Source: CAZRHR01 sp964578885
GTDB taxonomy: Bacteria > Bacteroidota > Bacteroidia > CAIKAF01
Direction of reading: 5' to 3'
NCBI GenBank assembly: GCA_964578885.1
Contig: CAZOEO010000002.1
Span: 124,001 to 188,000 of the forward strand
Length of the DNA stretch: 64,000 bases
The number at the start of each line of letters is the position of its first letter. Positions within the stretch are counted from its first letter, which is position 1. Position numbers and translations under genes: made by a program. The notes beneath the pieces are model-generated. The model was given only the letters and a program-made list of their open reading frames with translations, had not been told where the DNA came from and made no database searches. This document shows positions 36,855 to 44,324 of the stretch, in pieces.

Positions 36855-37182
36855 GGTTCCGTATTTTCCTTTCCGGGGAAAATGGACGTCACCCTAATGT
36901 TGCTTCTATCACAAAGCTGCATCAAAATAGCCTTGCCAATCCGTTGAATACAGGTGAAGGGTTTCCTTGCTCGTGATTTCCTTGTTTTGCCTTTTTAAAC
37001 AGGACAATATGCCAGCTCCTGATTCTTTAACCGAACCAAATGCTGGTCTTACCCAAAAATGGATGTGCTTGGTTTCTAAATGATATCGAATTTTTCTGTT
37101 TACTTTATTTTTTCGTTAAAAAAGATTAGGATTTTCCGACTGATTCACTAAGTTTGTCTACTCAATCGGTTAATTTTTCAAA
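36855..37182. other. Intergenic region upstream of a T9SS gene
   Basis: This 328-bp gap holds no gene. Visible features are a weak inverted repeat near its start (TTTTCC/GGAAAA) and a TAAGTTTG box at 37149-37156, 26 bases before the ATG at 37183. The middle ~200 bases hold nothing I can name. Confidence 0.5.
37149..37156 (+). promoter_or_regulatory. -7 promoter element of the T9SS gene at 37183
   Basis: TAAGTTTG matches the -7 box. The distance to the ATG implies a leader of about 20 bases. No clear -33 element is seen. Confidence 0.45.
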
Positions 37183-38190
37183 ATGATGAAACGTTTTACG
37201 CTTATTGCAGCCGGAATCGCTTCCATGGCTGTAGTTTCTGCCCAGCGCCCTGCGAATGGCGGACAAACTTTGTTTACAGCTCCAGTAGGGACTCTTACTG
37301 CCGAGAAAGTAGACACTAACATGCTTCCAGGTTCTATTACCTCTGGAAACTGTAACAACCTTTATCTTATTCCCGCTGTTACAACTTCAGGTAACGACTC
37401 CATACCAGGTTTCGTATTCGGAGTAAATGGATGGCTCGATAAAGAAAAAGGCTACATGTTTAATGGTAATGGTACCGTTCCTGGTCTTGGCGTTTCCACA
37501 GCAGCGAAATTCAAGTTGGATACAAACAGTGCAGGAGGCTTTTACAGAGCGCATATCTACAACTCTCTAAAGCAGTTGGTTGCGTCTTCAGACACTGTAT
37601 TTTATGCTAACATTGATACAGTTCCTGGTTTGTTTGGACCATTCCCTATCACTACGTTTTCTTTCCCGACTCCTGTAGCGGTGAACGGTGATTTCTACGT
37701 AATGGTAGATGCGTTTTCTTTTTCTGACACCACTTCCGGCATTGGAATTCTTTCCAATGGTTATGCTTGCGGTGATGACAGATCTTATGAAAATATCCTT
37801 AGTTCCAGCGGACAACAACTCGTGAAAGTATCTAGCTACTGGTTACAACCGACCAATCCTAGTGCTTCTTTGAAAGCAGATCCACTGATTGCCGTGCAGA
37901 TTCAGAATTTCTTAGGTGAAACTGAGTATCTCACACCTTCTTCTTTGATGGCATATCCAAACCCAGCCAACGAAAGCACCATTTTCTCTTTCAACAGCAA
38001 TGCCGATGGCACTGCCCAAATTGAGATCCGTAACCTTGCCGGTCAATTGGTGTCTGCTACTTCTGCTGACGTAATGAACGGTCGTAACGAAGTGAGCATC
38101 AGCTTGACTAACTTGGCCAATGGTGTTTATTCTTACCATGTTACTGTTGGTGGCGAAACCAAAACTGGTAAATTGGTGGTAAACCACTAA
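37183..38190 (+). CDS. T9SS type A sorting-domain protein, function unknown
   Basis: A 335-residue exported protein with a signal peptide (residues ~1-20, VVSAQR). The middle (~40-245) is a beta-rich domain I do not recognise, with a GNCNNLYLIP start and paired aromatic strands. The last ~75 residues form the T9SS type A sorting domain (MAYPNPANESTIF, then GVYSYHVTVGGE, basic end). It should be exported across the outer membrane by T9SS. Its codons lean toward common, smooth choices compared with neighbours, which may hint at high expression. A terminator follows. Confidence 0.78.
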   Translation: MMKRFTLIAAGIASMAVVSAQRPANGGQTLFTAPVGTLTAEKVDTNMLPGSITSGNCNNLYLIPAVTTSGNDSIPGFVFGVNGWLDKEKGYMFNGNGTVPGLGVSTAAKFKLDTNSAGGFYRAHIYNSLKQLVASSDTVFYANIDTVPGLFGPFPITTFSFPTPVAVNGDFYVMVDAFSFSDTTSGIGILSNGYACGDDRSYENILSSSGQQLVKVSSYWLQPTNPSASLKADPLIAVQIQNFLGETEYLTPSSLMAYPNPANESTIFSFNSNADGTAQIEIRNLAGQLVSATSADVMNGRNEVSISLTNLANGVYSYHVTVGGETKTGKLVVNH

Positions 38191-38218
38191 TTAAGTTTTA
38201 AAAAAACACTTACTTTAG

Positions 38219-38242
38219 AAGCCGCTCTTTACAGGGCGGCTT
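38219..38242 (+). terminator. Rho-independent terminator
   Basis: A 7-bp stem, AAGCCGC (38219-38225) and GCGGCTT (38236-38242), is followed by a T-rich run at 38243-38250. It ends the T9SS gene transcript just before the next gene. Confidence 0.8.
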
Positions 38243-38257
38243 TCTTTTTTGAAACCC

Positions 38258-40822
38258 ATGCTACACATGAGAAAAATATTGGTTCACTGGGGATTAGCCC
38301 TTGGTCTTTTGGGAGCAAGTATGTCGATTTTCGCCCAAACTTCCATTTATGCTAAGTTTCCTTCCGGATATCATCAGCCGGAAGCCATTAAGCAATTAAC
38401 CGAATATGAGGTAAATCCACCGGCCGCCAGTCGCATCGACTCTATGGTGTCCGGAAATCATCCGAAGGCAGGAGATATGTATCTGATTGGCGCCAATGAG
38501 CCTGTATCCATGTCTTCTGAAACCCATGGCACATGGACTAATCACGATGGTTATGTTACCTGGCGTTTGCATATCACCTCTCCAGGTGCGCAGGCTTTGG
38601 GTGTGCTGTATTCTCGTTTTCGTATCCCTGCCTCCGCGTCATTTTTTGTGTATCACCCCAATCGGAATCATAAGTCCCGTGCGTACACCGCTACCGATAA
38701 TCCCGGCGGAGATGAATTCTCGACAGAGGTCATCGTGGGTGAATCCATGATTTTGGAATATTGGGCGCCCGCCTGGGAATCGACTCGTCCAGACATTCAG
38801 CTGGAAGGACTTACTTACATTTTCCGTGAAGGACATACCTTTCGCCCTAAAGACGCCGGCGATAACGGATCTTCCGCCAATTGCCACGTAAATGTAAATT
38901 GTTCCGAAGGAAACAACTGGCAAGACGCAAAAAGGGGCGTCGCTAAAATCATTGTAATTGATGGTAATTCCGCAGGTTTGTGCACCGGAAGCCTGGTAAA
39001 CAATACCGCACAAGATTGTAAAAATTACTTTTTGACCGCTCAGCATTGTGGTGCCGGCGCATCGGCTTCCAACTTTCAGCAATGGCAGTTTTATTTCAAC
39101 TTCGAATCTTCCAATTGCGCTAATTTAACCAATAGCCAAGCCAATGGTGTTGATAACCAGGTGGTGGTAGGTTGTACGAAACGTGCTACCAGTGCCGACG
39201 CAAGCGGAATTAGTTTTTCCGACTTTTTACTGGTAGAATTCAACGCTGCTATTCCTGCTGCCTTTAATCCATATTATAATGGGTGGGATAGAGTAAATAC
39301 ACCCGCTGCCTCCGGAACTGGTATTCACCATCCTAATGGAGATATCAAGAAAATTTCTACCTACACTTCTTCCTTAGTGAGTGACAATTGGAACGGTACG
39401 CCTTCTGGTACCCACTGGCGGGTTACCTGGGCCGGAACGGCTAATGGTCATGGCGTTACAGAGCCAGGTTCTTCCGGAAGTCCATTGTTCAATGCAAGTC
39501 GCAGAATTGTTGGCGATTTAAGTGGAGGTGGTTCGTTTTGTAATAGTGTACAGCCAGGCGGGCAAACTTCTCCAGATTTATATGGAAAATTCAGTTATTC
39601 CTGGGAAAGTGCAGGAAGTTCTAATGCGCGCAGATTACGCCCTTGGTTGGATCCTGCCGGTACCAACGCCAATAATTTGGATGGTCGCAACGCTTGCTCT
39701 GGTACGCCTCCTCCTGTGGGTGGCGGATGTGATACCGTGAGTCGGTTTTTGTTAGGTGTGCATACACCATCTGCCCTTACTGCCCCGGGTGGAACAGGCT
39801 GGCTGGCCGGAAATAATTCCTACAATGACCTGGCGAAAGCCGAGGCCTTTTTGCAAACCGATTTTCCTGCTGGATATCAACTGACCGGCCTCATACTGTA
39901 TTTTCATGCCGCAACCGGGACGGGAAATATTACCGTGAAAGTTTGGCAGGCTGATGGAGCCGGAGGCGCTCCGGGTACTATTTTGGCGCAAGGCGCTGTT
40001 CCCATTTCCAGCATTCCAACCAACGGAAATCCATTGGTGCTGAATCTGAATACACCCATTCCGATTTCAAGTAACTTTTACATTGGGCTGGATTTACCCA
40101 CGGGTACAGGAAACAGCGTAGGATTATATACTACAGCCGCCAATGAGCCCTCCAACAATAGCGGGTGGGAGCAGTACAGCGATGGAAATTGGTACAGCTA
40201 CGAGACTTCCTACTCCGCCAAATTTGCCCACGCCATTTTTGCCATTGGTTGTTCACAAAGTACCTCAGGCCAGGCACCTGTGGCCAATTTTACCGGAACG
40301 CCATTGACTTTACCTGCTGGAAACAATGTAACATTTACCAATACTTCTACCAACAGTCCGACTTCCTATAGCTGGACCTTTAATCCAAACACAGGCATTA
40401 CATACCAAAGTGGCACCAGCGCCACTTCTCCTAATCCGGTGGTGCGTTTTGCGAATCCTGGGCAGTATACCGTTACACTTACCGCTTCCAATGCGACGGG
40501 TAGCGATAGTGAAACCAAAACCAATTACATTACAGTGACTGCGCCGATGAGCATAGAGAACACCGTTTCCAACGGATTGCAGGTCTATCCCAATCCGGCG
40601 TCTAAAGCCTTGTACCTGGATCTGGGCTTTCATTCTTCGGTGGCCGGAACGCTTCAAGTCTTCGATTTGGCGGGTCGTTCCCTCATGACGCAAATATGGG
40701 AGGAAGGAACGTCCACCGCTACCGTAGCTCTGGAGGGCTTGCCAAATGGAGTCTATGTTGTGCAACTGACCCTGGAGGGCGGCCAGCGCTTTATGCAGCG
40801 TTTTGTGAAAGCGAATCCATAA
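38258..40822 (+). CDS. Trypsin-fold lysyl-endopeptidase-like protease with PKD and T9SS domains
   Basis: An 854-residue secreted protease. Start is the ATG at 38258 or 38267; both give a signal peptide ending SIFAQ. A prodomain-like region runs to ~residue 200. The S1 domain then shows the catalytic His in FLTAQHCGAG, the Asp probably in FSDFLLVEF, and the Ser in PGSSGSPLFN, as in Achromobacter-type lysyl endopeptidase. A beta-sandwich (~500-660), a PKD domain (YSWTFNPN core) and a C-terminal T9SS type A domain (VYPNPASKALYL) follow. Lys specificity is inferred from family resemblance. A strong terminator follows. Confidence 0.87.
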   Translation: MLHMRKILVHWGLALGLLGASMSIFAQTSIYAKFPSGYHQPEAIKQLTEYEVNPPAASRIDSMVSGNHPKAGDMYLIGANEPVSMSSETHGTWTNHDGYVTWRLHITSPGAQALGVLYSRFRIPASASFFVYHPNRNHKSRAYTATDNPGGDEFSTEVIVGESMILEYWAPAWESTRPDIQLEGLTYIFREGHTFRPKDAGDNGSSANCHVNVNCSEGNNWQDAKRGVAKIIVIDGNSAGLCTGSLVNNTAQDCKNYFLTAQHCGAGASASNFQQWQFYFNFESSNCANLTNSQANGVDNQVVVGCTKRATSADASGISFSDFLLVEFNAAIPAAFNPYYNGWDRVNTPAASGTGIHHPNGDIKKISTYTSSLVSDNWNGTPSGTHWRVTWAGTANGHGVTEPGSSGSPLFNASRRIVGDLSGGGSFCNSVQPGGQTSPDLYGKFSYSWESAGSSNARRLRPWLDPAGTNANNLDGRNACSGTPPPVGGGCDTVSRFLLGVHTPSALTAPGGTGWLAGNNSYNDLAKAEAFLQTDFPAGYQLTGLILYFHAATGTGNITVKVWQADGAGGAPGTILAQGAVPISSIPTNGNPLVLNLNTPIPISSNFYIGLDLPTGTGNSVGLYTTAANEPSNNSGWEQYSDGNWYSYETSYSAKFAHAIFAIGCSQSTSGQAPVANFTGTPLTLPAGNNVTFTNTSTNSPTSYSWTFNPNTGITYQSGTSATSPNPVVRFANPGQYTVTLTASNATGSDSETKTNYITVTAPMSIENTVSNGLQVYPNPASKALYLDLGFHSSVAGTLQVFDLAGRSLMTQIWEEGTSTATVALEGLPNGVYVVQLTLEGGQRFMQRFVKANP

Positions 40823-40844
40823 GGATTTAAGATTTTAATATTTA

Positions 40845-40867
40845 GGGGATTCCATGTTGGAGTCCCC
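40845..40867 (+). terminator. Rho-independent terminator after the S1-like protease gene
   Basis: GGGGATTCC (40845-40853) pairs with GGAGTCCCC (40859-40867) with one mismatch, followed by six T. It lies 22 bp after the stop. Confidence 0.8.
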
Positions 40868-41014
40868 TTTTTTGTTTCCGGGAAAAGGAAATCCGACTTC
40901 TCTCTTTCATTTCAGCATGAAGGGTGGTTCCCCAAATGAGCGCCATATTTGTAAGTGATTGAAGTTCCTAGTGGGAAGTAGTTTTCTTCTCATTGTAAAA
41001 AAAAATCCTGAAAA

Positions 41015-41206
41015 TTGCGGGAAAACGAGTGTTTCGCCTTTTTTTTAGTATTTCCCAATCCTGCGCAATGGCAGATGCATGTTTCATGGCAAGAGAGAAC
41101 GGTTATCAATAGGATAGCGCTGCTAGACATGCAGGGTAAATTGCTGAATACATGGTGGCCAACTCCGGATGATATATTTATAAATTTGGATGTAACAGTT
41201 TATTGA
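41015..41206 (+). pseudogene. Remnant of a T9SS type A sorting domain
   Basis: An open frame of about 60 codons reads FLVFPNPAQWQMHVSW, then IALLDMQGKLLNTW. These match the first two-thirds of a T9SS C-terminal domain (xYPNPA…, then xLxDMxGK). The usual GxYxxxI strand and basic end are missing; it stops after NLDVTVY. It has no signal peptide and no parent protein upstream. It is best read as the broken tail of a lost surface protein gene. Confidence 0.55.
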
Positions 41207-41423
41207 TAAGGAGTTTACGTGATTCAAGCATTTTCAGCCACAGGTCAAAGAAATAGGCAGAAGTGGCTGCGCTAATAAGATATTTTGAGGTAAAGTTGGA
41301 TGAGTGTTTTTGAAAAATGCTTTGCACGTCTTTTATGTAAAACGGGTTAGTGTCTTCTGGATAGACGAGCGCAATAGGGCTTCCGAAATGGGATGTATTT
41401 GTTTGGGGTATTCGAAAGTCAGC
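41178..41423 (-). pseudogene. Unidentified open frame, possible gene fragment
   Basis: An 81-codon stretch open from stop to stop has coding-like composition: SHFGSPIALVYPEDTNPFY, then a helix-like LISAATSAYFFDLWLKML. There is no start codon before the Met near its end. A second frame on the same strand (from ~41494) gives MNFKNHLPKKTLLFF and could be the N-terminal part joined by a frameshift. I cannot name a family. It may be a fragment of a lost gene, or chance. Confidence 0.3.
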
Positions 41424-41434
41424 TTATAATAAAC

Positions 41435-41442
41435 TAATTTTG
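41435..41442 (+). promoter_or_regulatory. -7 promoter element before the mini-ORF and TPR gene
   Basis: TAATTTTG matches the box, with TTCG (near TTTG) 20 bases upstream at 41411-41414. It ends five bases before an ATG at 41448. Confidence 0.5.
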
Positions 41443-41447
41443 ACGTT

Positions 41448-41480
41448 ATGAAAAAAAGTAAGGTCTTTTTTGGCAAATGA
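41448..41480 (+). CDS. Ten-codon mini-ORF upstream of the TPR gene
   Basis: ATG at 41448 encodes MKKSKVFFGK and stops at TGA (41478-41480). It is in frame with the TPR gene start 45 bases further on. It sits directly after a promoter box, in the leaderless position. It may be a leader peptide, or the original start of the TPR protein cut off by a nonsense change. Confidence 0.35.
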   Translation: MKKSKVFFGK

Positions 41481-41492
41481 TTTTTAAAATTC

Positions 41493-42773
41493 ATGCGGTA
41501 TTACTTTTTGTTTGTCTTTTTCTTTGGTGTGTCCATTTTAAAAATGGATTCAGGTGTTTTATTTTCAATGGGTTTAGTGGTGTCTCCGGGTTGGGAGGCA
41601 GGAGGAAACTTATCAAGGTGGTCTGAGGCAGGTACACAAAAAGAAAAAATTGAAGCCACGATTGCACGAATTTTTCATGCAGAAGACTTTGAATCTTCTT
41701 TTTTACATTACCTCGATTCGCTGGAGCGTAAAGGCATTCGCATACCCACCCAAATTATTTTTTCTTTAAATGATTGGTTTTATCTATCTGGTTATCATAG
41801 GGCTGAAGTAAAAGTCAGCTATCTCACATTATCAAGGGCTTCTGAAGAATCGCATGATAGGCAACGAGGCATTGCAGCGGCCACCCTGGTTGCATTTTTT
41901 GATGTACATAAGCAAAGGGACAGCTTGGAAAAATATCTGTCTGTCATGGAAGATGTACTAGATCGAAACGATGATGTGTGGTTACGTATTGTTTATCATT
42001 CTACTAAGGCCAATTTAGCCAATTTGAATGGTGATTATTTTCAGGCGGCCCTGCAGTATCATACGGCCATCAGCCTTGTGGAGCCTGATAATCATGATCA
42101 TTTGGCTACTATGTATTTGAATATGAATTATGTAGAAAGGGCTCTTGAGTACATTTGGATTTCTGTAGGATTTAAAGGATATGAACAATTAAGTACGAAT
42201 GCTCTGAATTCATTAGGGGTAATTTTGATGCGATCCGGTCACTTTTCCTTGTCCGAGCAAGTTTTTCAAAGGATGATTCAGGAGGCCACGGTAGATAGAA
42301 GTGATGTGAGATTAGCCATGGCTTACGGAAACATGGGAAACCTCATGAAACGGCAGAAAAAGTTTGAGTCTGCTTTGGCTTATTATGCGGCTTCTGATGC
42401 CATTTGCGAAGCTTTATCCATAGATTTTGGCCTAATGATAAACAAGGCCAATAGGGGGTCTTTATATCTAATGAAAGGCCAGTTTTCAATGGCATTAAAA
42501 GAATTAAAGGCTGCAGAAGAAATGGCCATCGCCTACGATTTGCCGTCCGTTGCGTTGGAGATTTATGACTATTTGAGTCAGTTATATGCCGCAATTGGGG
42601 AGCAGGCCTTGTCAGACAAATATTTCCGCAAGTATATCGAGGTAAAGCAGCAGTATTTTGGTGATTATCCGCGAAGTATGATTCAGGCTTGGGAGTTGCA
42701 AAATGAGAAACTCCACCATGTGGAATCCAAGAATGCCTATGAGCAGCGCTTACCGAGCGTTCTCTGCGTTTAA
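41493..42773 (+). CDS. TPR-repeat protein, probably truncated
   Basis: A 426-residue protein with a hydrophobic N terminus (MRYYFLFVFFFGVSIL) that may be a signal or anchor. Tetratricopeptide repeats run from ~150 to ~400 (ALQYHTAISLVEP, AYGNMGNLMKRQKKFESALAYY, LYLMKGQFSMALKELKAAEE). In many Bacteroidota proteins such TPR arrays lead into a transmembrane helix and a kinase or LuxR-type DNA-binding domain. Here the frame ends abruptly after EQRLPSVLCV, at the border with the convergent glycine-rich gene. Deleting one C near 42752 would continue EQRLRAFSAF. With the in-frame stop upstream, the gene looks damaged. Confidence 0.65.
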   Translation: MRYYFLFVFFFGVSILKMDSGVLFSMGLVVSPGWEAGGNLSRWSEAGTQKEKIEATIARIFHAEDFESSFLHYLDSLERKGIRIPTQIIFSLNDWFYLSGYHRAEVKVSYLTLSRASEESHDRQRGIAAATLVAFFDVHKQRDSLEKYLSVMEDVLDRNDDVWLRIVYHSTKANLANLNGDYFQAALQYHTAISLVEPDNHDHLATMYLNMNYVERALEYIWISVGFKGYEQLSTNALNSLGVILMRSGHFSLSEQVFQRMIQEATVDRSDVRLAMAYGNMGNLMKRQKKFESALAYYAASDAICEALSIDFGLMINKANRGSLYLMKGQFSMALKELKAAEEMAIAYDLPSVALEIYDYLSQLYAAIGEQALSDKYFRKYIEVKQQYFGDYPRSMIQAWELQNEKLHHVESKNAYEQRLPSVLCV

Positions 42774-42783
42774 AATGAAGTTT

Positions 42784-44277
42784 TCAGTAACTAATTACAA
42801 TCATTCCATTTCCGGATCGCACGCCTTGGTTATGTGTAACGTTCGATGTTCCTGTAGGAGTTACATAGCTGCTTCCGCCTCCCGCGCCTTCATAGCAACC
42901 TGATCCGCCACCATACCAACCGCCTCCGCCGCCAGTACCGGAACCTGCAGTATTAGAACCTCCAACTCCAAAACTTCCATTATTGTTGCCACCACAGGAA
43001 CTATGACCTGTTGGACCCGCAATGCCTCCTGTGGTTTGCGTTCCTCCAGAACCGGTGTATTGGCAAGATGAACATGAAAAGCTACACCCATTGCCGCCTG
43101 TTAATCCACCCCCGGGACCTCCGGGTGCTGAATTGGTACCGCAATTGGATCCGGTGCCACCTCCGCCGCCTGCCACTACAATTCTGTCGCTCAGTCCATT
43201 GCCTCCACGGCGAATGTCTGATGCCCCGCCACCAGCTCCATAGCTATTACCTCCCCCATTACCTCCCCCATTATATCCCCCAGTATTTGAATTTCCGGCA
43301 CCACCAACAATCAATTGTAGTACTTCTCCGGGCGTAACCTGTACCCTTGCCCGTACTCTCCCTCCCAATCCTAATGCTGCACTATTAGATGCAAACCCTT
43401 GAGCACCATATACATCTACATCAATATAATTTACACAAGGTGGTACAGTAAAGTTGGTAGGACTTCCCGAAAAGTTAAAGGTAACGCTTTGCCCTTGAGG
43501 TTGTGACGGACAACTACTTACCGTTACCGGTTGACTGACGGAAGTGGTACAACCATTTTGAACTACAGTAAGGGAAATCGTGTAGGTACCTCCAGCTGTC
43601 CAGGTGACATTATTCGATGTCGTAGAAGATGTGGAGGGTGTGCCATTGGGAAAAGTCCATGTAAGCGTTCCGTTCGCTGTGGTACTGATGGTGGCTGGTT
43701 GATTGATGATAGGTTGTACTGGATTCAACGAAATTGGGGCGGCTGGTAATGCATTCACCGTCACAATGGTGGTGGCCACCTGACTTGTACAACCAGAAAC
43801 TACCGTGAAAAGTTGATATGTTCCGGATTGGTTAGGTTGCACAGAAGTTAGTGTGACAGAATTTGTATTTCCCGTAAATCCATTTGGGCCGCTCCACACA
43901 TAGGTAGCACCTGCCTGAGGTGTGGTGCTTAGTGTTACTGTACTACCTGTACAAAATGTTCCGCCCCCGGAAATCGCTGGTAGCGGCGGAGCAATACAAT
44001 TCCCACAGACCTCATTCCATCCATTTGAATTAAACACATTAAGGCATTCTGAGTCTGTATTAAAAATAATAAGACCTATGGCTGGATTGGCTATTTGATT
44101 TCTTTGGACGGTGGTTAATCTTGGCAATAAAGCACCTGCTTGTACACTTTGTACATCTAAAACCGATGAAGGATGCGGATTTTGGGTATTAATGCCCACG
44201 GACTGCCCGCATAAAATGGAGGCAGAAGTCCACAAAATGGCGGCCGTACTGCCGAAAAGAAGTAGTGCCTTTTTCAT
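42784..44277 (-). CDS. Fourth secreted glycine-rich ALK-type paralogue
   Basis: A 497-residue protein with signal peptide (~1-25, ILCGQS). It shares the N-terminal module (PSSVLDVQSVQAGALLPRL, QRNQI, GLIIFNT, NGWNEVCGNC) with the three paralogues at 28-33 kb. Two Ig/PKD-like domains follow. The glycine-rich domain begins NFTVPPCVNYIDVDVYGAQG and contains LQLIVGGAG, GGGASDIRRGG and RIVVAGGGGG. This ASDIRxGG form is the commoner bacterial version of the domain. It ends GNGMIVISY with no sorting domain. It lies 47 bp downstream of the T9SS type B gene, same strand, so cotranscription is likely. Confidence 0.8.
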   Translation of the reverse strand: MKKALLLFGSTAAILWTSASILCGQSVGINTQNPHPSSVLDVQSVQAGALLPRLTTVQRNQIANPAIGLIIFNTDSECLNVFNSNGWNEVCGNCIAPPLPAISGGGTFCTGSTVTLSTTPQAGATYVWSGPNGFTGNTNSVTLTSVQPNQSGTYQLFTVVSGCTSQVATTIVTVNALPAAPISLNPVQPIINQPATISTTANGTLTWTFPNGTPSTSSTTSNNVTWTAGGTYTISLTVVQNGCTTSVSQPVTVSSCPSQPQGQSVTFNFSGSPTNFTVPPCVNYIDVDVYGAQGFASNSAALGLGGRVRARVQVTPGEVLQLIVGGAGNSNTGGYNGGGNGGGNSYGAGGGASDIRRGGNGLSDRIVVAGGGGGTGSNCGTNSAPGGPGGGLTGGNGCSFSCSSCQYTGSGGTQTTGGIAGPTGHSSCGGNNNGSFGVGGSNTAGSGTGGGGGWYGGGSGCYEGAGGGSSYVTPTGTSNVTHNQGVRSGNGMIVISY

Positions 44278-44324
44278 ATTTAAAAGACTTTGGTCTTATA
44301 AATATAGTTTTTATGCATTAAGTT

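Larger units (their letters stand above)
40823..41492. other. Gene-poor decayed region
   Basis: These 670 bp hold a terminator, a broken T9SS sorting domain, an unidentified open frame on the minus strand, and a mini-ORF upstream of the TPR gene. No intact gene was found. The mixture of fragments on both strands looks like DNA left by past rearrangement. Confidence 0.5.

Noticed and set aside
41178..41423. Idea that the unidentified frame is a phage antirepressor (BRO-N) domain.
   Set aside because: A short NPFYIKDV stretch loosely resembles it, but the rest does not fit.
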